Notes under the pieces: model-generated
Told to the model about the DNA's origin: nothing
Database searches by the model: none
What the model saw: only the letters and a program-made list of their open reading frames with translations
Shown: positions 55,486 to 64,000 of the stretch, piece by piece
Numbering within the stretch: position 1 is the first letter of the stretch
Layout of the letters: each line of letters begins with the position of its first letter
Translations under genes and position numbers: made by a program
Source of the DNA: Chamaelirium japonicum
Taxonomy: Eukaryota; Streptophyta; Magnoliopsida; Liliales; Melanthiaceae
Direction of reading: 5' to 3'
DNA: 64,000 nucleotides
Assembly (NCBI GenBank): GCA_947650365.1
Contig: OX393555.1
Coordinates: forward strand, 77,443,995-77,507,994

Positions 55486-56345
55486 AAGCTCAATTAGTGA
55501 TTGAACAGTCCCTTATCGAGCTTGTTTATGATCCTAAACTTCATACTGGATATATGTTAGGCTTATTAAAGTCATTTATGAGCCTATTAACGAGCCATTT
55601 ATGAGCCTATCAAGTTTGTTCACGATCTTTGCTCACAAGCCCTAAACAAGCATGTTCACGAGCCCAAACGAGCTAGCCAAGCTTTGGTCTGCTTAAGCTT
55701 GGCTTGTTTATTAAACGAGCCTAAACCAAGCTTTGGTCGGCTTAAGCTTGTTCACGAGCCTAAACTTCAGACTAGGCTATGCTCAATTAGTGATTGAACA
55801 GTCCCTTATCGAGTTTGTTCATGAGTCTAAACTTCATAATAGGCTATATGTTAGGCTTATTCAAGCCATTTATGAGCCTATTCACGAGCCTTTTATGAGC
55901 CTATCGAGTTTGTTCACGAACTTTGCTCACAAGCCCTAAACAGGCATGTTCACGATCCCAAACGAGCCGAGATTTGGTTTGCTTGAGCTTGGCTCGTTTA
56001 TTAAACGAGCCTAAACCGATCTTTCGTCGGCTCGAGCTTGTTCACGAGCCTAAACTTTAGACTAGGCTATGCTCAATTAGTGATTGAACAGTCCCTTATC
56101 GAGCTTGTTCACGAGCCTAAACTTCATACTAGGCTATATGTTAGGCTTATTTAAGCCATTTATGAGTCTATTCAGAAGCCCTTTATGAGCATATCGAGCT
56201 TGTTCACGAGCTTTGCTGACAAGCCCTAAATAATCATGTTTGCGAGCCCAAACGAGCCGAGATTTGGTCTACTTGAGCTTGGCTCGTTTATTAAACGAGC
56301 CTAAACTCTAGGCTTGGGCTTGGCTTGACTAGTAACCGAACGAAC
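55486..56345. repeat. About 292-bp tandem repeat, three units
   Basis: CAATTAGTGATTGAACAGTC recurs at 55490, 55783 and 56074. Each unit is full of GTTCACGAGCCTAAAC and AACGAGCC submotifs. Non-coding. Confidence 0.9.
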
Positions 56346-57084
56346 TCGAATGAGCTTTTATCGAGCCAAGCCACGAGCTGCTCACGAACAGCTTGGTTTG
56401 TTTGAAGCCATACCTAAACCCTATACCTAATTTCAAAAAATATAACATTCCAAAAAATTTCCATAATTCCGAATCGGAATTGGATTTTGAAATTCCAAAA
56501 TTTTGGAATCGGAATCAAAATAACATTTGGGATTGCAAAATTTTTTGGCAATTTTCCAAACACCTCTATTCTGATCCGATCCATCCGAAAATCAGCCCTA
56601 GATAAAATGATAAAATCAAAAATTAAGTAGTTGAACAAATGGGTATTATGCTAGCATTTCAAACTTTAGGGTGCATTTTGGAATAAAACAGTTGACAAAA
56701 CAGGTATTGTGCTAACATTTCAAATTTTAGGGTGCAAATTTACATATCAAGGTTTGGTTCAGTGTGTGTGCGCAATGTGCGCACGGTACAGTAGCCGAGC
56801 ATAGACGATGTGCTCGATTGACACGAACCATTTGCATCAATCGAGCCGTTGGATCGACCATACTCGAATGCAACACAATTGCGAGGGGTTAATTAATTAA
56901 TATCCATTTTATAGAAAATTTCTTTAAAAGACATGTTATAATTTGAGTTCAGATCATTATAGTAGTCTCGATCGGCATGTGCGCTTGAGCCCACTAATCA
57001 CTAGTATGAACTCAAGACTATAAGTAGATGACAAAAGGGGTATTGTGCTAATATTTCAAACTTTAAGATGCGATTTGGAACAAA
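56346..57084. other. Non-coding AT-rich stretch in the CACTA element
   Basis: Nothing recognised beyond two copies of a GTATTGTGCTA-AATTTCAAA-type phrase at about 56643, 56705 and 57041. These read as diverged repeats. Confidence 0.4.
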
Positions 57085-57520
57085 ATAAACTAAGGGGGAG
57101 AGGGAAGAGGAGGAGGAGCTCACCGGAGAGGGAGAGGGAGGCCTCAAGGAGGAGGAGGAGGAGCGGCGCCCGTGAAGGGGAGGTCGAGCAGCGTCGCCGG
57201 TCGGTGGCGCGTAGAAGGGGAGGGGAGAGTGGCCGGAGGCGCGAGGGAGGGGAGGGGGGTTGGTCGGAGATGCGAGGGAGGGGAGGGGTGGCCGGCCGGA
57301 GGCGCGCGAGGTAGGGGAGGGGAGGCTAGGGGTGCGAGGGAGGGGAGGGGTAGCCCGCCGGAGGCGCACGAGGGAGGGGAGGGGAGGGTGGCCAGAGGTG
57401 CGAGGGAGGGGAGGGGAGGGTGGCCAAAGGTGCAAGGGAGGGGAGGGGTGGCCGGCCGAAGGCGCGGGAGGGAGAGGAGGAGGCCGGGGAAGGGTGGGGA
57501 ATTAGATCGAGAGAGAGAGG
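57085..57520. repeat. G-rich minisatellite with quadruplex potential
   Basis: GAGGGAGGGGAGGGG blocks alternate with TGGCCGGCCGGAGGCGC-like segments over 430 bp. Several runs of four or more G lie within short distances. The 140-aa and 144-aa frames are composition artefacts. Confidence 0.8.
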
Positions 57521-57574
57521 ATCGAAACAGAAAGGGGATCGGGGATCGGCACTGTTATAAATCACAGGGTTTTT

Positions 57575-57990
57575 TACCGACGGAACATACGTAAGTTGGT
57601 ATAATATTTATACCGATGGTATTTATGTATTCCATCGGTAAAATGTAGTTTTTTACCGACGGCTAACTATATTCCATCGGTATAAATATTTATACCGACG
57701 GACATTACTTTCTGTTGGTAATTACAACGGTAAAAAATAATAAAAAATTTATATATTAATAATGCCGATAGAAATAAATACATACTGTCGGTAAAATAAC
57801 CTTTTACTGACGGCTACATAAAATACCGTCGGTATATTAATTATGCCGATGGATATATATCTTTCATCGGTAAAAATAAATAAAAAAAATTAGTAAAATA
57901 TAAAATATATTATACCGACGAATTAATGGCTATCCGTCGGTATTAATTTATTTATACCGATGGAAATTAATTTTATCGTTGGCAATAAAC
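57575..57990. repeat. Right subterminal repeats of the CACTA element
   Basis: TACCGACGG, CCATCGGTA and similar motifs in both orientations, mirroring the left end. Confidence 0.85.
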
Positions 57991-58005
57991 CTATTTTTTG
58001 TAGTG

Positions 58006-58740
58006 AGTATCAAGTTGTTTCCAATTATAGTGCACCGAGATGTAGGATGATAAATAGGTAATTATAAGCTGTGAACTTCCTTCAGTTGGGATTTATTATT
58101 TTTTCCTATGTAATATTGGACTACTTTGATTGAATTAAATTGGTTTATGTTTAGAATTATATGATCTATTTAATTGACATTCAATTTTTTTTTTCTTATC
58201 AGAGCTACTTTTGTTTTAACCGGTACAAGAAATGAATTCTTCAACTCCAGTATTGGTATAGTGAAACTAATCTCTATAAGATCAAGAAGGAAGGGGCACG
58301 GGATTTTGGGGAGGCATATTAGGCTAGAGGCATGGACTACTATGAAGGGAAATAAGAAGGGGAAGCATGAGATTTTGGGGGATTTTGAGGGGGAAATCCC
58401 AGCCAGAGAGAGGGGGCATGGGATTTTAGGGAGACAGATTGGGCAAGAGGGAGGTTATGGACAGCTTTGAATGGAAATGAGAAGAGGGAAGGAAACGGAC
58501 GGCTGTGAAGGCAAGAGGAATGGGTGAGGAATTTTGGGGTACCCATATATGACGAAAGTGCTTGCATTCGACGGGAGCATCGACATTCGGTGAAGGCCCT
58601 CACATTCGACGGGGGCACCCTTATGAGGCACAACCATCCGACGGATTCCCCTGAGCTAAATAGATTTAAATAATGCAAACGACTTCGTGGATAAACATCA
58701 AGAAGAAATTATCATTTTTGGATAAAATAATATAAACATT
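58006..58740. other. Spacer between the CACTA element and an LTR
   Basis: No gene recognised. 58290-58500 contains a roughly 125-bp segment repeated twice (GGGGCACGGGATTTTGGGGAGG versus GGGGCATGGGATTTTAGGGAGA). Begins with the right AGT target copy. Confidence 0.5.
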
Positions 58741-60619
58741 TGTGGGCACTGAAATTAGCCCACGGTCGAACCCGACCCGCACATGCGAACATGGCCCACA
58801 CACAACGGCCCGCATGTAAGCCTGGCCCGCACACAACGGCCCACATGCGAAACCTGACCCGCACACAACGGCCCGCATGTGAACACGGTCCGCATACAAT
58901 GGCCCACAAGCGAACTTGGCTTACATAAAATGGCCCGCATTTGAACTTGGCCCGCACAGAACGGCCTGTATGCGAACTCGGCTCACGCACAACGGCCAGT
59001 ATCTAAAACAGACCTGACTCAATGCAAAGGGGCCCCATCGGACCCACAACCAAAACTCAAAAAGGGGCCCACCGGCCTGCCCTTCTTGGAAACCATGCCC
59101 CCTCCCCTTGGGGAGGTATGGCCGGTCATAAGAGGAAGAAAAAAAAAAAAAAAAAAAAAAGAAATCCTAACCGTCTCGATGCGATGGGAGGTGGTGTGGA
59201 CGTCCACTCAACCGTAGATCCGCGATCATTCCTCGATCCGACGGACAAGATGACATCGTGTCGCCATGCAATCAGAAGGTGCAAAGATGACAACTTATCT
59301 TCAAAGATCAAGTCACATCTTGCCCATAACTATCCCCACAAAAAGGGAAGGGATCAAGTTTGTTTCTCCCAAATAAGGGAACAATATCTTGATGGTTATG
59401 GGAGGAGATATTGGATACAACTAAAAGATTGAATCCATATCTCTCCCAACCTCCCCCCTTTGCCTAGAAATAGAGTGGGTAGGGAAAGGCATCAAAGGTC
59501 GAAAGTTGAAGACGAAAAGGCTATGCAAAAAGGAGCTCCAATGCTTGAAGACTTTGGGCTTCACGAGGCACAGCAAGCGCGTCCTATGGGAATGCTTAGC
59601 CCATCAAGTCCTCATCAAAGAGAAAGCCTTGTACTCGAAGATCAAAGCTTCGACTCCTCGCACGAAGAAGAAAGCTTAGAGAAGAAGACCCGGAGTCATC
59701 ATCACCCAGACGTCTCCAATGACCTTCATCAAGTTCGAAGACGCCAGAAGCAAAGGCCGAAGAAGAAGATCAAAGCCGACAACACCCCGTCGTCTTCAAC
59801 AAAGGCGTGGACTCCTCGAACGAAGAAGACATCTTAGAGAAGAAGGTCTGAAACCGGTGCTACCCCCGCCGTCTTCATCAATAAAAGCCGACGCTACAAC
59901 CGTCGCAAGTAGATCGGTGCTACCCCCACTGTCTTTAAAAGAAGGCTTTGACTCCAATTACGCCAAAGAAGTCCGGAGAAGAAGAGAAGCAAAGCCGGTG
60001 CTACACCTGTCGTCTTCAAAACAAAGCCTTCTACTCCGATCACACCAAAAAAGCCCAGAGAAGAAGAGAAGTCAAGCCAACACCATAACCATCGAGGAAG
60101 CCGAAAGAATAAAGAAGCCTTGAAGATGTAGCCATCGCCATTCGAGAAGAAGATCGAGTCAATGCCGAAGTGAAAGGCAACACAAGAAGCTAAAGCAAAA
60201 GCATCAGTAAAGCTCACGCAAAAGCAACGCAAGTGCCAAAGCCAAGCAACTACGTCGGTTACGAGCAAAGCACCGCACGTTCTAGCAAATACGATGCAAA
60301 GTCTAGAAGAACCAAAGCATCGCAAGCCTCTACCCGTCTACATTCAAGCGCAAGCACCAAAGGAAAGCAAAAGCCAGAGCCACGCCAAAGCAAATCCAAA
60401 ACCGAAAGCCAAAGCTAAAGCCGACACCAAAAGCACGATCGACTCTGCGAACCGACGATCAAGGATGCCAAGGTCTAGCAAGGATAGAGGGAGACACGAA
60501 GATCAAGGAACGAAGCCAAAAACCTCCTAGCCGAGAAAACACGAAGCACGGATGGGATAAAAGCAACGGCGGATACTCCTTAGCCTCTTAAGAAAACCTT
60601 ACCCTGTAAAGACCTCTGT
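58741..60619 (+). mobile_element. Truncated LTR of the element-3 family (solo or orphan)
   Basis: Starts TGTGGGCACTGAAATTAGCC, like the element-3 LTR start, then has GC-rich repeats, an A-rich run (59138-59160), and the CACGAAGAAGAAAGC region, all in the opposite orientation to element 3. Similarity ends at CCTGTAAAGACCTCTGT near 60619, about 320 bp before the expected LTR end. Its TATA box is mutated (CTAGAAATAG at about 59465). No polypurine tract precedes it. Confidence 0.85.
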
Positions 60620-62076
60620 TTTAAAGCCCCATCCCTATCTATATGGCCGACCCTATAGATGTGGGATTCTTATCCCTACATCATAGGGCCAGCCCTAGCA
60701 AGGTGTCCCACCACTAGGGTCGGCCAACAGTGAGGGCCGGCAGAGTGAGGTTTTTACCAAAACGCCCTGACGCCTCATTTTGACCATTTCTAGCGTGCGA
60801 TACCTAGCGGCCACTTCTTAAGTGATCTTTACTAATTACCTACTATTAACTGAGGCCACTAGAGGGTGCCTCTAGCTAAGTCAACTAGTTAACTAGCAAC
60901 ATACCCCGGTGCATCGCACCTATGCAGCGAAGTTCATTTATGGCTAGGTATTACTACATGCGACTCTGTACTAGTCTCGGGCATAACCCTTAGTACTCGT
61001 ATATAGTTATGCATCTATCGTGCTCTAGTGCCAAGCACACACGGAGCGTATACTTCTTTCTTCTTCTTAGTGCTTATGGTGTTCCGAGGAGATGGTTCAA
61101 GAACCGTACATAATGTTGATAAGGTGGAACCTTCAGGGACCGGGGTTCATGGCTTCCAACTTAAGCTCGATCGATACACTACCCGAGTGTACCATCGATC
61201 CTCTGAGCTCGAGTTAACCTGTGTAGCCACCCAGAGTGCGACGCGAGCTGCACTCCAATTCACCCAGACTTACTATGTTCTCCATCATACCCCTGCTCTC
61301 CGCTTAGTAGTGGTAAACTCGATGTCCCTCCAATTGATGCCATGATTCACTTCGAGCGGTGGAGACTACCGTCAGACTCGAATGATCATATGACTTGGTT
61401 CCTTTCAGGTTGACCTATACATCATACCTCTGATTACCCCGTCGAGTAATCAAACCCGGTCAACAGTCAAACTGGTGACCACCAGGCCTGGGTTTGGTAC
61501 AGTGTAAGTCATACCAAGGAACGCACCTCCCTTCAGGGGTGTGGATGGCCTGCAGGAGTGACACGCTAATGCAATGCCAGTCGGGTAACCCAGTACACCG
61601 TGGTTTTGGATCACTGTATATGGATCCTCACACATTGGTGCGCCAAAGCACCACGCAACTGGTTAGTCCATCAGTCATGGTTCCTCAGGGTTTAGGACCA
61701 TTTTACCCTAAGGAGAAACACGACTTAGTGTACCAGTGTCTGCTCACTGATCTGTACACCGTGTTAGTTCCGTTAAGCCACAGACACTGTGCCTGGTGAT
61801 GACCATGGTGAAGACTTCCCATGAACTGTCATCGCCAACAGCTTATCATGATGAGGTGACCAACCTGATCATAGCTGCAAACTGATTTAGATTATATGGG
61901 ACCAATCCACTCAGTCTTCAACTCAGTGGACTACCATATAACCATGGCTCTCTGTTCATTAAAAGAACACATAACTATGTTATGTACCATTATGCATATC
62001 ATATAATAATAACTATCAATCTTTATTAGACCAAAACTTAAAGTTTTACAAGCTTAGAACACATCAATCCTAACAA
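60620..62076 (-). repeat. Truncated 3' LTR of the copia element
   Basis: Begins TGTTAGGATTG at 62076 (minus sense) and resembles the solo LTR through its U3 up to the region of the TATA box, then ends at the junction with the gypsy LTR. The last 600 bp or so of the LTR are missing. ORFs within are not genes. Confidence 0.85.
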
Positions 62077-62090
62077 TCTCCCACTTGGTC
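62077..62090 (-). promoter_or_regulatory. Polypurine tract of the copia element
   Basis: The minus strand reads ACCAAGTGGGAGAT just before TGTTAGGA, the arrangement usual in plant copia elements. Confidence 0.8.
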
Positions 62091-64000
62091 TAGCGTAGCA
62101 AAACGGTTTTGACTCCCATCGCGTCCACATGTCGCTCGAATGCCTTGGTAGGTATTGCCTTTGTGAAAGGATCAGCAACATTATCTGTAGATGCAATCTG
62201 TGTCACCGCTACTCGCCCTTGCTTTTGAAACTGCCGGATCAAGTGGAACTTGCGCTCGATGTGCTTCCCCTTTTGGTGATATCTTGGCTCCTTTGCTTGT
62301 GCTACCGCCCCACTATTGTCGCAGTAAAGCACAATAGGTAACTGGGCCTCTGGTACGCACCCCAAATCCGTAAGGAATTTCTTGAGCCATACTGTCTCTT
62401 TGGCTGCCTCGCACGCTGCAACGTACTCAGCCTCTGTGGTAGAGTCTGCGATGCATTTCTGCTTCACACTCTACCAACTAACCGCTGCTCCTCCTAATAT
62501 AAACACAAAACCTGATGTCGACTTCCTGGATTCCAAGTCTGACATAAAGTCAGAATCTGTGTATCCAATCGGCGTCAGTTCTTGTGCAGTGTAAACCAAC
62601 TCATAGTCCCTTGTTCTATGAAGGTACTTGAGTATACACTTCACAGCTGTCCAGTGATCTGGACCCGGATTCGACTGAAACCGACCCATCATGCCTACTG
62701 CGAAATAGATATCTGGCCTTGTATAATGCATAGCATACATTAGACTACCTAATGCCGAAGCATAAGGTATCTTCTGCATTTCTGCTCTCTCCTCAGGTGT
62801 CTTAGGACATTGATCCTTAGACAGTTTTACGCCATGTCTAAATGGCACAAAACCCTTCTTGGAGTCTTGCATGTCAAACCTAGCCATAACCTTATCTATA
62901 TACGCGGCCTGTGACAGCGAGAGAATCCTGTTCTGGCGATCTCATGTTACCTTGATCCCCAAAACATAACTCGCTTCATCTAGGTCTTTGATATCGAACT
63001 GTGTTGACAACCAGACCTTTACCGTTGACAATGTTCCAACATCATTCCCAATGAGTAGAATATCGTCTACGTAAAGAATCAAATATACCACTGTAGTCAT
63101 ATCACTCCTCTTGTATACATATGGTTCATCCTCATTTTGAGTAAATCCATATGACTGGATTGCCTGATCAAAACGGATGTTCCAACTTCTAGATGTTTGC
63201 TTTAGTCCATAAATGGACTTCTGCAACTTGCAAACTAAATGTTCCTGACCTTCTGACTCAAAACCTGGTGGCTGCATCATATAAATATCTTCTTCTAAAT
63301 TCCCATTGAGGAATGCTGTCTTGACATCCATTTTCCAGATCTTCCAGTTGTAATGGGCTGCAATGGATAGGAGGATCCGAATAGACTTTATCATAGCTAC
63401 CGGCGAGAAGGTTTCATCAAAGTCGATTCCTTCTCTCTGGGTATATCCCTTGGCAACTAATCTAGCTTTATAAGTCTCGATTGTACTATCGGATCCTCTC
63501 TTCTTCTTATACACCCACTTACACCCAATAGGTTTAATATTGGATGATGGTGTAACAAGAGTCCAGACTGCGTTATGGGACATTGATGCCATTTCTGCCT
63601 CCATAGCTTTTTGCCAGTCAGAGCTGTCAGAAGCTCCCACTGCCTCATCGTAGCTCAGTGGGTCATCCTCCTGACCCTCTGGATCAACCAATAAGGTCTC
63701 TCCATAGTATCTGTCAGGAGCTCTGATGCTTCTCCCACTGCGATGAGGTGGTGGTGGTGTTACAGGATGAATAGGTTCTACAGTTTCTGGTATATTAGTG
63801 TCTGTAATGTCAGCTCCCACTATGCTTTCGGATGCGCTCTCTAATCTAGTACCCAGTAGCTCATCCAGAACTACCTTACTAAAAGGCTTGTGGTCCATAA
63901 TATAATCATGTTCTAGGAAAATGGCATTCGTGGAAACGATTACCTTCTTTTCCACAGGATCATAAAATAGTCCACCTTTAGTCTCTTTAGGATATCCTAC
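62090..64000 (-). pseudogene. copia pol: integrase C-terminus, RT and RNase H
   Basis: One frame from the window edge to 62090, broken only by a TGA at 62942-62944 and a TAG at 62471-62473. It opens with [14 protein letters not shown] and [11 protein letters not shown] (integrase C-terminal region), then [18 protein letters not shown] has [46 protein letters not shown] and the [10 protein letters not shown] catalytic box. RNase H has ADSTTEAEYVA and KHIERKFHLIR and ends at 62090. The TGA replaces a conserved position after GIKVT and is one C-to-T change from Arg. The upstream half (gag, protease, integrase core) is outside the window. Confidence 0.9.

Larger units (their letters stand above)
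44235..58005 (-). mobile_element. CACTA (En/Spm) DNA transposon, 13.8 kb, satellite-filled
   Basis: The termini are CACTACAAAAAAATAGGTTT at 44235 and its inverse ending AACCTATTTTTTGTAGTG at 58005, flanked by AGT. Subterminal regions at both ends carry many ACCGACGG or CCGTCGG motifs, the usual transposase-binding repeats of this superfamily. Inside are an 8.1 kb array of a 181-bp satellite, a multi-exon Transposase_24-type gene and a remnant of a TNP2-type gene, both on the minus strand, plus further repeats. The catalytic TNP2 core is missing, so it is non-autonomous. Strand is given by the genes. Confidence 0.9.
60620..64000 (-). mobile_element. Ty1/copia element, 3' part
   Basis: Minus-strand element that continues past the right edge. 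In element sense: RT and RNase H (64000-62090), a polypurine-like AGTGGGAGATTG at 62077-62090, then the 3' LTR from 62076 down to about 60620, where it is cut off. The LTR is of the same family as the solo LTR at 460-2666. Its long LTR (over 2 kb if complete) is at the upper range for copia elements of the Angela/TAR kind; lineage not proven. Confidence 0.85.

Noticed and set aside
57001-57594. Proline-rich and Arg/Gly-rich frames of 140-144 codons
   Set aside because: Products of the G-rich minisatellite; open in several frames at once and lacking conserved motifs.

Overview
This is plant nuclear DNA, almost certainly from an angiosperm. It holds one recognisable host gene: a partial, intron-containing LONELY GUY (LOG) cytokinin-activating enzyme gene on the minus strand at about 9.8-11.2 kb. 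Nearly everything else is nested transposable elements: Ty3/gypsy elements of the Tat type (two RNase H domains), Ty1/copia, an L1-type LINE, a CACTA DNA transposon and small MITEs. The species cannot be fixed from the sequence alone.

Layout. 1-8553: 3' part of a plus-strand Tat element (element 1). Its integrase is split by a 2.2 kb copia solo LTR flanked by ATAAC repeats, and a decayed antisense gene and the 3' LTR follow. 8554-13120: host DNA with LOG exons 1-4, a MITE, GA/CT microsatellites and the LOG promoter; the rest of LOG is missing. 13121-27406: minus-strand Tat element 3 with long LTRs, decayed gag-pol and an opposite-strand gene with a plant mobile domain (PMD). 27407-28682: LTR fragments. 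28683-43109: an ORF1-only LINE with an 18-bp target duplication, itself split by Tat element 2 (30087-42658). Element 2 is complete, with two 775-bp LTRs and GTAGT target duplications. 43110-44234: host-like spacer. 44235-58005: a 13.8 kb CACTA transposon carrying about 45 copies of a 181-bp satellite plus transposase remnants. 58006-58740: spacer. 58741-60619: truncated LTR of the element-3 family, fused directly to a truncated copia LTR. 60620-64000: 3' end of a minus-strand copia element.

Main observations. All three Tat elements carry, downstream of integrase, a gene on the opposite strand that runs toward pol. In elements 1 and 2 it is a Transposase_28-type gene with a coiled-coil C-terminus and recognisable introns. 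In element 3 the same slot holds a PMD gene. TATA-like promoters lie at the expected upstream place in elements 2 and 3. Element 2 separates gag-protease from RT by an in-frame UAG in the tobamovirus-type readthrough context (UAG CAA UCA). The CACTA satellite has a visible three-monomer higher-order period of about 540 bp.

Most coding regions here are broken by stops or frameshifts, many of which look like C-to-T changes. Nothing apart from the visible part of LOG appears intact. Function statements rest on motifs read by eye; no database search was run.
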